Positions 1-7,234 of a stretch of 64,000 nt of DNA are shown one piece after another. This DNA is from Bacteroidaceae bacterium (GTDB lineage: Bacteria; Bacteroidota; Bacteroidia; Bacteroidales; Bacteroidaceae). The notes beneath the pieces were generated by a model. The model saw nothing but the letters and a program-made list of their open reading frames with translations. It did no database searches and had not been told where the DNA came from. Every line of letters begins with the position of its first letter. Positions within the stretch are counted from its first letter, which is position 1. The stretch is taken from the NCBI GenBank assembly GCA_030843315.1, contig JAUUPT010000012.1, positions 11,756-75,755 on the forward strand. The letters are read 5' to 3'. The position numbers were made by a program, and so were the translations under genes.

Positions 1-2
1 GC

Positions 3-782
3 AAGGAGCAGTGGACTTTTGTGTCGCATGCCTTTGAGCGGCTGGACAATAAAGTCCCTTATCTTATATCTACCGGCAACCATGATTATGGCTATACCCG
101 TTCGGAAAACGCGATGACCCGTTTCCCTGAATATTTCCCGATAGAACGAAACAGCCAATGGAAAAAGACGATTGTGGCGGTAACCAATAACAGGCATGGT
201 ATGCCTACTCTTGAAAATGCTGCTATGGAGATTACCGACAAGCATTGGGGCAAGATATTAATCATAACCGTTGAGTTTGCTCCGCGCGATGAAGTCCTGT
301 CATGGGCAAAAGACCTGGTAGCCGACAACCGTTTCAAAGATCACACGGTTATTCTTATCACCCATTCCTATCTTTCAGGTTTCGACAGCAAACGCATCAC
401 TAAAGAAGGCTATAAGATAAGTCCGTCCAATACAGGTGAGGGCATTTGGCAAAAGTTGGTACAGCCTTCCTCTAATATCCGTCTTGTACTGTGCGGACAT
501 TACGCCACTCCCAACGAACGCAACGATTATACCACCGGATTCCGTACCGATAAAAATGCAGCCGGACATGAGGTGCATCAAATGATGTTCAATTGCCAGG
601 CTTTGGGCGGCGGAATGAGCGGCAATGGTGGAGACGGCTGGTTGCGGCTTCTCGAATTCCTACCGGATGGTCATACCATACAAGTCAGAACTTACTCTCC
701 GCTATTTGGCTTCTCCCCCCAGACTAAGGAGAAGGCATGGCGTACGGAGTCATACGACCAATTCCAATTCATAATAAAGTAG
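3..782 (+). CDS. Calcineurin-like metallophosphoesterase, 5' end cut by window edge
   Basis: The frame is open from base 3, so the true start lies left of the window and only about the last 259 residues are visible. The GNHD metal-binding motif comes early (in STGNHDYG), then a histidine motif (LITHS) and a late GH motif (LVLCGHYA). This is the order seen in binuclear-metal calcineurin-like phosphoesterases, which hydrolyse phosphate esters. The substrate cannot be read from the sequence. The C-terminal part (GGGMSGNGGDGWLRLLEF and following) resembles secreted Bacteroidetes phosphoesterases. The stop lies 6 bp before the next gene, so the two are probably co-transcribed. Family assignment is firm, specificity unknown. 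Confidence 0.85.
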   Translation, partial: KEQWTFVSHAFERLDNKVPYLISTGNHDYGYTRSENAMTRFPEYFPIERNSQWKKTIVAVTNNRHGMPTLENAAMEITDKHWGKILIITVEFAPRDEVLSWAKDLVADNRFKDHTVILITHSYLSGFDSKRITKEGYKISPSNTGEGIWQKLVQPSSNIRLVLCGHYATPNERNDYTTGFRTDKNAAGHEVHQMMFNCQALGGGMSGNGGDGWLRLLEFLPDGHTIQVRTYSPLFGFSPQTKEKAWRTESYDQFQFIIK

Positions 783-788
783 ACGGAT

Positions 789-1400
789 ATGAAACGTATA
801 GTATTAGCAGTTTTCCTCCTATTCGGTATTGGTATGGTTGTATCGGCACAAACAGTTTCGGAATGGACTCCTGCGAGTGCTAAGAAATGGATGAAGAGTA
901 ATACCTGGGCCAATGGATGGACGGTGTCTCCCCATAAATCGGTCAATGCAATCGAATTTGCTGACCAATACCACAAAAACAAAGAAGTGTGGGATGCCGC
1001 CTTCCGCTTCCTTGCCCACAATGATCTGGACCAACTGCCCATAGGCGAGCACGTAATCTGTGAAGGGCGATGCTGGGCCACGGTAAGCGAATATACCCCC
1101 AAAGAGGAAGAAAAAGGAAATATCGAAAGCCATCGTCGTTTCATCGACCTTCAGTACACTCTCCGTGGCAATGAAAAGATGGGATTGGCAAAAGAGGCTG
1201 AAGTGCGTCAAGAATACATTCCCAAGAGAGACATTGCTTTTTACACTTCCACCAATATAAAGTATTATCCTGCCGGTGCCGGCTGTTTCTTTTTGTTTTT
1301 CCCGTCAGACATTCATCAGCCATCCGTTCGGGGCAAAGGCGAACTGACCAGGAGCCGGAAGATTGTGATAAAAATAGAGTATAAGAGCGGGACGCTTTGA
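789..1400 (+). CDS. YhcH/YjgK/YiaL-family protein (DUF386-like), exported
   Basis: The 203-residue product starts with a typical signal peptide (MKRIVLAVFLLFGIGMVVSA, then Q), so it is probably periplasmic. The body matches the YhcH/YjgK/YiaL cupin-like family: an ESHRRFIDLQY segment, IAFYTST, and a late FFLFFPSDIHQP histidine motif. Members are linked to handling of sialic acid or other sugars, but a precise reaction is rarely known. Most relatives are cytoplasmic and about 150 residues; the extra N-terminus here is the signal peptide plus a linker of about 50 residues. It follows the phosphoesterase by 6 bp and probably shares its transcript. Confidence 0.8.
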   Translation: MKRIVLAVFLLFGIGMVVSAQTVSEWTPASAKKWMKSNTWANGWTVSPHKSVNAIEFADQYHKNKEVWDAAFRFLAHNDLDQLPIGEHVICEGRCWATVSEYTPKEEEKGNIESHRRFIDLQYTLRGNEKMGLAKEAEVRQEYIPKRDIAFYTSTNIKYYPAGAGCFFLFFPSDIHQPSVRGKGELTRSRKIVIKIEYKSGTL

Positions 1401-1410
1401 TTCTACTGAA

Positions 1411-1437
1411 AATAGTGATTGAAAATCAATCACTATT
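1411..1437 (+). terminator. Stem-loop after the YhcH-family gene
   Basis: An 11-bp perfect inverted repeat (AATAGTGATTG / CAATCACTATT) with a 5-nt loop sits just after the stop codon. No clear T-run follows, so it may be a weak terminator or a 3'-end stabiliser. Confidence 0.4.
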
Positions 1438-1450
1438 ACACGAAAATTTG

Positions 1451-1458
1451 TAATTTTG
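1451..1458 (+). promoter_or_regulatory. Bacteroides-type -7 element for proS
   Basis: TAATTTTG fits the Bacteroides TAnnTTTG consensus and lies 47 bp before the proS start. A matching TTTG 19-21 bp upstream is not clear. Confidence 0.45.
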
Positions 1459-1504
1459 CCGACTGTTTAGTGAAATCATTGATAACTTTAAAAAACGAAA
1501 TAGA

Positions 1505-2998
1505 ATGGCAGTAGAATTGAAAGACCTTACCAAACGTAGTGAGAACTATTCTCAGTGGTACAACGAGTTGGTGGTGAAGGCCGATTTGGCAGAACAATCG
1601 GCTGTGCGCGGCTGTATGGTGATTAAGCCTTACGGATACGCTATTTGGGAGAAGATGCAACGTCAGTTGGACGATATGTTCAAAGAAACCGGACACGTCA
1701 ACGCTTATTTCCCCTTGCTTATCCCGAAATCATTCCTGAGCCGTGAAGCAGAGCATGTGGAAGGTTTTGCCAAGGAGTGTGCCGTAGTGACGCACTATCG
1801 TTTGAAGAACGACCCGAATGGCGGCGGCGTGGTGGTAGACCCTGCCGCAAAGCTGGAAGAAGAACTCATCATCCGTCCTACTTCCGAAACCATCATTTGG
1901 AATACTTATAAGAACTGGATCAATTCATACCGCGATTTGCCTATCTTGTGCAACCAGTGGGCAAATGTATTCCGTTGGGAAATGCGTACCCGCCTGTTCC
2001 TGCGTACGGCAGAGTTCTTATGGCAAGAAGGCCACACGGCGCATGCCACTCGCGAAGAGGCGGAAGAAGAAGCTGTAAGAATGCTGAACGTATATGGCGA
2101 GTTTGCCGAGAAGTACATGGCAGTGCCTGTGGTGAAAGGTGTGAAGTCGGCGAACGAACGTTTTGCCGGTGCGCTCAATACCTATACCATCGAAGCTATG
2201 ATGCAAGATGGCAAGGCCCTGCAAAGCGGTACTTCCCACTTCCTGGGACAGAATTTTGCCAAGGCATTCGACGTACAGTTCGTCAACAAGGAGAACAAAC
2301 TGGAATATGTTTGGGCTACTTCCTGGGGGGTATCCACCCGCTTAATGGGTGCTCTTATTATGACCCACTCCGATGATAACGGCTTGGTGCTGCCGCCACA
2401 CCTGGCTCCGATACAGGTAGTGATTGTTCCTATCTATAAGAATGCAGAGATGCTGGCCAAGATTGACGAGAAGGTAGCCGGCATCGTTGCCAAACTGAAA
2501 TCCATGGGTATCTCTGTGAAGTACGACAATGCTGACAACAAGCGTCCGGGCTTCAAGTTTGCCGATTACGAATTGAAGGGTGTTCCCGTGCGCCTCGTAA
2601 TGGGTGGTCGCGACCTGGAGAACGGCACCATGGAAGTGATGCGCCGCGACACGCTGGAGAAGGAAACCCGCGCGTGCGAAGGTATCGAAGAATACGTAAA
2701 GGATTTGCTCGAAGAAATGCAGGCAAACATCTATAAGAAAGCGCTCGACTATCGCAACAGCAAAATCACCAGCGTAGACAGCTACGAAGAGTTCAAGGAG
2801 AAGATTGAAGACGGCGGCTTTATTTTGGCCCACTGGGATGGCACTACCGAAACAGAAGAGAAGATTAAGGAAGAGACCAAAGCAACCATCCGTTGCATTC
2901 CTTTCGAATCTTTTGTACCGGGTGATAAAGAACCGGGCAAATGTATGGTAACGGGCAAGCCGTCCGCTTGCCGCGTGATATTTGCACGTTCTTATTAA
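1505..2998 (+). CDS. proS: Prolyl-tRNA synthetase (short, eukaryote/archaea-like type)
   Basis: The 497-residue product charges tRNA-Pro with proline. It is the short class II form without the large editing insertion. Class II motif 2 appears as FRWEMRTRLFLRTAEFLWQE, the WQEGHTAH segment follows, and motif 3 lies around TSWGVSTRLMGALIM. An anticodon-binding domain (around residues 300-400) and a C-terminal zinc-ribbon-like domain ending in a terminal Tyr follow, as usual for this type. The ATG start is supported by normal family length. It appears monocistronic: its own promoter element upstream and a strong terminator 14 bp after the stop. Confidence 0.96.
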   Translation: MAVELKDLTKRSENYSQWYNELVVKADLAEQSAVRGCMVIKPYGYAIWEKMQRQLDDMFKETGHVNAYFPLLIPKSFLSREAEHVEGFAKECAVVTHYRLKNDPNGGGVVVDPAAKLEEELIIRPTSETIIWNTYKNWINSYRDLPILCNQWANVFRWEMRTRLFLRTAEFLWQEGHTAHATREEAEEEAVRMLNVYGEFAEKYMAVPVVKGVKSANERFAGALNTYTIEAMMQDGKALQSGTSHFLGQNFAKAFDVQFVNKENKLEYVWATSWGVSTRLMGALIMTHSDDNGLVLPPHLAPIQVVIVPIYKNAEMLAKIDEKVAGIVAKLKSMGISVKYDNADNKRPGFKFADYELKGVPVRLVMGGRDLENGTMEVMRRDTLEKETRACEGIEEYVKDLLEEMQANIYKKALDYRNSKITSVDSYEEFKEKIEDGGFILAHWDGTTETEEKIKEETKATIRCIPFESFVPGDKEPGKCMVTGKPSACRVIFARSY

Positions 2999-3011
2999 TA
3001 TATTAGTTGGC

Positions 3012-3055
3012 AAGAAAAAGAGGGAAGAGGTTAACTTTTTCCCTCTTTTTCTTTG
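3012..3055 (+). terminator. Rho-independent terminator of proS
   Basis: A perfect 15-bp stem (3012-3026 with 3039-3053) with a 12-nt loop. The right arm is itself T-rich. Its last bases overlap the -33 box of the next promoter. Confidence 0.85.
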
Positions 3056-3082
3056 ACAGCATTTTATATTTCTTTACTTTTG
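3052..3082 (+). promoter_or_regulatory. Strong Bacteroides-type promoter of the fimbrial locus
   Basis: TTTG at 3052-3055 and TACTTTTG at 3075-3082 are separated by 19 bp, an exact match to the Bacteroides -33/-7 consensus. Transcription would start near 3089, giving a leader of about 300 nt before the 42-residue peptide gene. The leader contains the AC microsatellite. The -33 box is fused to the proS terminator tail. Confidence 0.7.
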
Positions 3083-3124
3083 CCCCGTGCAAATGAATAA
3101 ATCAATGCAACACAAATGAATCAA

Positions 3125-3226
<102 letters not shown>

Positions 3227-3392
3227 GCACTTCTCTCTAAAAATATTCCGATTACACATTTTCTTTATACTTGTATTCCCGCGGCTTAACAAAGCTCCGC
3301 CGGAACCTGCATACGCGTGCCGTTCGTCCTGAATGACAGGTGCGGATACCTCATTTTCTCTGCAATAATAACATTTCAAATCCCCAATATTT

Positions 3393-3521
3393 ATGAAAAC
3401 AAATTACGAATCCCCCGAAGTCCTCATTTTGAGGGTAACCGTGGAAAGCGGTTATGAAATCTCAGTCGGCGGCGGCACCTTTGGCGACGGCGACGACTAT
3501 GTGGTTTTACCCACCGATTAA
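3393..3521 (+). CDS. Small peptide preceding the fimbrillin genes (42 residues)
   Basis: ATG 3393 opens a 42-residue frame beginning MKTNYESPEVLILRV and rich in Gly and Asp near the end (GGGTFGDGDDY). Short peptides of the form MK..Y..P.V..L.V..E.G are common just before surface lipoprotein genes in Bacteroides, but I know no function. The stop is 18 bp before the next ATG, with an AAGGAG-like ribosome-binding sequence between them, so coupling with the downstream gene is likely. No signal peptide is seen. Confidence 0.5.
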   Translation: MKTNYESPEVLILRVTVESGYEISVGGGTFGDGDDYVVLPTD

Positions 3522-3539
3522 AGAAAGGAGACCACCATT

Positions 3540-4400
3540 ATGAAACTACAATTCATTCCCGTTTTTCGATTGTCCGTCCTGCTGCCCCTGTTGCTTGCAG
3601 GCTGTTCCGGAGCCGATGCTCCCGATGCTGCCGGCTCTCCTGCCGACGTCTCCTTGTGGCAACCTGCAACAACCCGTGCCGTAGCGGGCGATGTGGCAAC
3701 TATTGCCGGTTACGCTTCCGCCGATGCTTCCACTCCGGCTTTCTCTGCCGATGTTGAGTATCGGGCAGATAACATCTGGTACTGGCAGTCCGGCAGCTAC
3801 ACCCCGCCGCTAAGCGGAGTCAAGGTTCTTGCCGCTTCCATCCCCACCGTCTCCATGACACAGGGCACTGCCACGCTCTTCCAGTACGATATAAAAGACT
3901 ATTCCCGCGGGCTGATGCTGGGCGCTGTGCCCTATGCTGACGGTGTCACCGTCATTCCCGTCCATCACCGGCTGGCGCGCATCGACATCAGTTGCAAGGG
4001 CAGTCATTGGCTGAATACCTCTCTCTACCTCTATCTGGCAAACAGTGCCGATGTAGACTTCCCCCGTGGCACGCTGACGACGAACGCCGGCAAAAGCGAC
4101 TACCTTCAGCAGATGCAGGACAGCCGCACCGCCACCCTCACCATCTTCCCCCAAACCTTTCACCGGGGCGATGTGCTTTTCCATTATCGTTATGGCAGCA
4201 GCACCTATTCCTATACTCTAAAAAAAGACTACGTAGTAGGGGCCAATCAGTGCCTGTACGTGAAAATAGCGTCCGGCGACGAAGATTCCGACCCTGACCC
4301 CACGCCGCCCGATCCGCCCGTGGTCGATGTGGAAATCAGCGTGGCGTCCATCGTGAGTCCTTGGGAACAGGGTGGAAGTCAGTCGGGCGATGCCGAATAA
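3540..4400 (+). CDS. Fimbrillin-type lipoprotein, first of the locus
   Basis: The 286-residue protein has a lipoprotein signal peptide ending LLLAGC (lipidation at about Cys22), so it is exported and lipid-anchored. The rest has the feel of the Bacteroides fimbrillin / Mfa-like family: a threonine- and alanine-rich start after the lipobox (ATTRAVAG), a beta-rich body, and the typical C-terminal segment with a conserved Trp (SIVSPWEQGG). A proline/aspartate-rich linker (DEDSDPDPTPPDPP) precedes the last strand. A spaced AGGAG lies before the ATG. It is shorter than the usual major fimbrillins (300-350), which suits an anchor or minor subunit. The role as pilus component is inferred from family and context. 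Confidence 0.7.
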   Translation: MKLQFIPVFRLSVLLPLLLAGCSGADAPDAAGSPADVSLWQPATTRAVAGDVATIAGYASADASTPAFSADVEYRADNIWYWQSGSYTPPLSGVKVLAASIPTVSMTQGTATLFQYDIKDYSRGLMLGAVPYADGVTVIPVHHRLARIDISCKGSHWLNTSLYLYLANSADVDFPRGTLTTNAGKSDYLQQMQDSRTATLTIFPQTFHRGDVLFHYRYGSSTYSYTLKKDYVVGANQCLYVKIASGDEDSDPDPTPPDPPVVDVEISVASIVSPWEQGGSQSGDAE

Positions 4401-4436
4401 TAACAATAAAATATACTAACCATAAAAAAGAAGAAT

Positions 4437-5468
4437 ATGAAACTGAAATCATTTATCACTTTTGTAGCCACTGCCCTTTTATTGGCAGGTTGCAGCAACG
4501 ACGAAACCGAGACAACAATCAGTGGCCCGGTAGAACTCCGCCTGACAAGCGGCGTAGAAGTGCCGCAAACACGCAGTACCCAAGAAACCTCTATCGCCGA
4601 GGGCGAAGTAGTAAGTGTATGGGTGGACAATGCCGGAACCACCCCGGACCCGACGCCTGTCTATGAAGCCATTCAGCTTACGGCTACCGCCGGCAACGGC
4701 TTTACCGGCAGTACCACCATGTACTTCCCCGCCGGCGGTACTACGCTGAACATCTACGCCATCCACGGCAATTTCACCCCTGCTTTCCAAGCCGATGCCG
4801 AATTCCCCGCTTCCGCCATTACCCATACGGTGGAAAACGACCAAACTTCCGGCGCAGATGGCAGCATGGCCAATTATCTCAAATCCGACCTGCTCTATGC
4901 CGTGCAGAAGGGCGTAACAGCGAGTGATAACGTTACCAATCACGTGAAAACCCAGCAACTCACCTTCTACCACCTGCTCTCCAAAATAGAGGTAGCTTTG
5001 AAAGCAGGCACGGGAAGTCCCAACTTGACAGACGCCACCGTAACCATCGAAGGCACCAAGCTGAAAGCCGATTTCACGCCAAGCAAAGATGCAACGATGG
5101 CCGATGCTTCCGGTGTCAGTAATACCCGTGCCAGTATGGTAACGGCAACTGCCAGTGACAATGATCCCGCCCCGATTACTATCCCGGCTGCAATCACCAC
5201 CAATGACTTCAGCACCGGCACTTCCTATGCCGAAGCCATCGTCGTTCCCCAAACGATAGCCAAGGACGCTCCGTTTATCAAAGTGGAGCTTTCCGATGGC
5301 ACTGAGTTGGTTTATAAGATACCCGACACCGGTGGTCTGGAACTTAAAAGCGGCAAGAAGTACACTTACAATATCACGGTAAGTCTGACCAGCCTTACGG
5401 TGACTTCTAAGATTGAGCCGTGGGAATCAGCAGGTACTTCCAAGCCCGGCGACGCCGTAATGCAATAA
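4437..5468 (+). CDS. Fimbrillin-family lipoprotein (probable pilus subunit)
   Basis: The 343-residue product has a lipobox (ALLLAGC, lipidation near Cys19), then VELRLTSGVEVPQTRSTQ, which fits the propeptide/first-strand region of Bacteroidales type V pilin proteins; the Arg at TRST is a plausible protease cleavage point. The C-terminus (VTSKIEPWESAGTSKPGD) carries the conserved fimbrillin Trp motif. In type V pili the lipidated precursor is exported, cleaved by an Arg protease and polymerised by strand exchange; this is family knowledge. It is 36 bp after the preceding gene and likely in the same operon. It is followed by a large nested inverted repeat. Confidence 0.75.
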   Translation: MKLKSFITFVATALLLAGCSNDETETTISGPVELRLTSGVEVPQTRSTQETSIAEGEVVSVWVDNAGTTPDPTPVYEAIQLTATAGNGFTGSTTMYFPAGGTTLNIYAIHGNFTPAFQADAEFPASAITHTVENDQTSGADGSMANYLKSDLLYAVQKGVTASDNVTNHVKTQQLTFYHLLSKIEVALKAGTGSPNLTDATVTIEGTKLKADFTPSKDATMADASGVSNTRASMVTATASDNDPAPITIPAAITTNDFSTGTSYAEAIVVPQTIAKDAPFIKVELSDGTELVYKIPDTGGLELKSGKKYTYNITVSLTSLTVTSKIEPWESAGTSKPGDAVMQ

Positions 5469-5481
5469 AAAAAGAACAATG

Positions 5482-5593
5482 CCGAGCCTGCTTTTTCGAG
5501 TCTCCGACAAGGCGATGCCGAGTCGCTGACTCGATCCCGTCAAGTCAGCGATAAGACGTCCTCGAGTCAGCGACAAGAGAAAGCAGGCTTCGG
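5482..5593. repeat. Nested inverted repeats between fimbrillin and HU-like genes
   Basis: An outer pair (CCGAGCCTGCTTT at 5482-5494 against AAAGCAGGCTTCGG at 5580-5593, one extra base) encloses a perfect 13-bp pair (GTCGCTGACTCGA at 5522-5534 and TCGAGTCAGCGAC at 5562-5574). There is no T-tail, so this is not a simple terminator. It may attenuate or process the operon transcript. Confidence 0.75.
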
Positions 5594-5626
5594 AGCATTT
5601 AATAATAAACTTAAAACATTAGTATC

Positions 5627-6100
5627 ATGCCATTTTGGAAGAAAATGTTTAATCAAAGACAGGCAGTTTACTATCCCCGCGCCATTGTGCAGGGTAAACC
5701 CGTAGAAACGGAAACCATTGCCAAGGACCTGGCGAAGATCTCCACAGTAAGTAACTCCGATGTCCAAGCCGTACTGGGCGACATTGCCGGTGTAATGCAC
5801 ACCCGCATGTCCCAGGGCAAGAGCGTCCACATCAAAGGCCTGGGCTATTTCCGCTATACGCTCGACACCAAGGGTGTGAAAGACCTCAAAGATTTTGATT
5901 TCGAGAAGCAAGTGCAAGCCGTCCGCATCGAGTTCATCCCCGACCGCACCAAGCTGAGCAACGGCACCTACACCCGTGCCCTTGTCGATAGTGACACGCT
6001 GGAGTGGATTGAACTCTCGCCCGACACCAAAGACCAGGACCCCGCACAGGGTGGCGGCTCCGGCAGCGACGGCGACCTGGACGAGAATCCGATGGGATAG
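5627..6100 (+). CDS. HU-like DNA-binding protein with acidic tail
   Basis: The 157-residue protein matches the long HU/IHF-like family of Bacteroidales (often called HU-HIG). The N-terminal half has an extra basic segment (FWKKMFNQRQAVYYPRAI), followed by an HU-like core (IAKDLAKISTVSNSDVQAVL) and the G-KG-G-F turn (VHIKGLGYFRY). The C-terminal ~45 residues are polar and acidic with Gly/Ser repeats (GGGSGSDGDLDENPMG). No signal peptide is present, so it acts in the cytoplasm, probably as a nucleoid or local regulatory protein. Such genes are often found in fimbrial and polysaccharide loci of Bacteroides. Its position between fimbrillin genes suggests a role in their expression, which is inference. 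Confidence 0.75.
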   Translation: MPFWKKMFNQRQAVYYPRAIVQGKPVETETIAKDLAKISTVSNSDVQAVLGDIAGVMHTRMSQGKSVHIKGLGYFRYTLDTKGVKDLKDFDFEKQVQAVRIEFIPDRTKLSNGTYTRALVDSDTLEWIELSPDTKDQDPAQGGGSGSDGDLDENPMG

Positions 6101-6114
6101 TCCTATTGAAAGTA

Positions 6115-6144
6115 GCCACTGGCAGCCTCGCCGCTGCCGGTGGC
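6115..6144 (+). other. Strong stem-loop before the third fimbrillin gene
   Basis: A 12-bp stem (GCCACTGGCAGC with GCTGCCGGTGGC, one T-G pair) and a 6-nt loop. It covers the GTG at 6140 and nearly reaches the ATG at 6149, which makes the later ATG at 6182 the better start for the next gene. Confidence 0.65.
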
Positions 6145-6181
6145 ACGAATGAAAGACAAAAGAACAGAAAAGAACAATGAT

Positions 6182-7168
6182 ATGGTAAACAAGCTAATTA
6201 CATTTAGAAATTTAGTGGCGGCGGGCATACTTTGCCTCGTTGCTGTCTCGTGCACTGAGGATGCCGATACAGACAACCGCCTGCCTGCCGGCAAATACCC
6301 CATGACGTTCACCGCCGCGGTGGAAAGGCTGACCGCCACCCGCGCCACAACAGATGGCTCATGGACAGGAAGTGAGGTAGTAGCCATACAGATAGGCGAA
6401 GTAAAGAAATACATAGCCGCATCCGATGGCAGCCTGACCGTAGAAAGTAATAAAGAACCTTTCTACTGGACTAACCAAACCATGAACGTTTCGGCATGGT
6501 ACTCTTCTTCTTCCTACTTGGATACAAAGCAGCCCACTACGTTCAGTGTACAGGAAAACCAGAGCAACGGCGGCTATCAGGCAAGCGATTTCCTGTATTC
6601 CGCTCCGCAGAACATCACCTTTCAAAACGATGGCAGCAGTCCCAAACTTACATTCAAGCATCTGCCCGCCAAGGTGGTTGTCAACTTGAAATACGGTGAA
6701 GGAGTAACAGAACAAGAAGTATCCGGCGCCATCGTCAGCATCCTTAATCAGGCAACCACTTCGGGAACGATTGCCGACAACGGCACAGTGACGCAAGTCA
6801 CTTCCGGCAATACTACCATTGTCTCCAATGTACTAATCTCTGCCGCCTCTGGCTATCAGAAGAGCGTGCAAGCCCTACTTGTCCCGCAGCAGATGAAAGA
6901 CAAGCAATTCATTAAAGTAACCATCGGCTCGGATGCTGCCGCACGCGAATACTTCTATACCCCCACCGGCGCTGATGCTGCCAACCTCGAAGCCGGTAAG
7001 GCATATACCTATACCGTTACCGTAAAGAGAGACAAATTAGAGGTAACGGCAGGAACTTCCGTTTCGTGGGAGGGTGGAACGGATATCCCTGGCACCAACA
7101 TTACGGCAGAATCAAACGGCGCCTATCATCTCCACCGCTTTTGGCGTCAGCTACGACGCTCCTGCTGA
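6182..7168 (+). CDS. Fimbrillin-family lipoprotein, possible 3' frameshift
   Basis: Start ATG 6182 is chosen because it places the lipobox (CLVAVSC, lipidation near Cys24) at normal distance; in-frame GTG 6140 and ATG 6149 lie in or beside a hairpin. The 328-residue product has fimbrillin features: an arginine-containing stretch after the N-terminus (ERLTATRATTDGSW), a beta-rich body and the C-terminal Trp motif (TSVSWEGGTDIPG). After that motif the reading ends AYHLHRFWRQLRRSC, unlike the family. The +1 frame at the same place reads APIISTAFGVSYDAPADK and then stops, so a one-base indel near 7120 is possible. It is likely a pilus subunit upstream of the tip protein. Confidence 0.7.
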   Translation: MVNKLITFRNLVAAGILCLVAVSCTEDADTDNRLPAGKYPMTFTAAVERLTATRATTDGSWTGSEVVAIQIGEVKKYIAASDGSLTVESNKEPFYWTNQTMNVSAWYSSSSYLDTKQPTTFSVQENQSNGGYQASDFLYSAPQNITFQNDGSSPKLTFKHLPAKVVVNLKYGEGVTEQEVSGAIVSILNQATTSGTIADNGTVTQVTSGNTTIVSNVLISAASGYQKSVQALLVPQQMKDKQFIKVTIGSDAAAREYFYTPTGADAANLEAGKAYTYTVTVKRDKLEVTAGTSVSWEGGTDIPGTNITAESNGAYHLHRFWRQLRRSC

Positions 7169-7234
7169 TAAGTAGAAAAGCCTTGTCCCCACCTCCGGCT
7201 TGTGCCGTCCTCACTTTTTAATACTAACAATACA

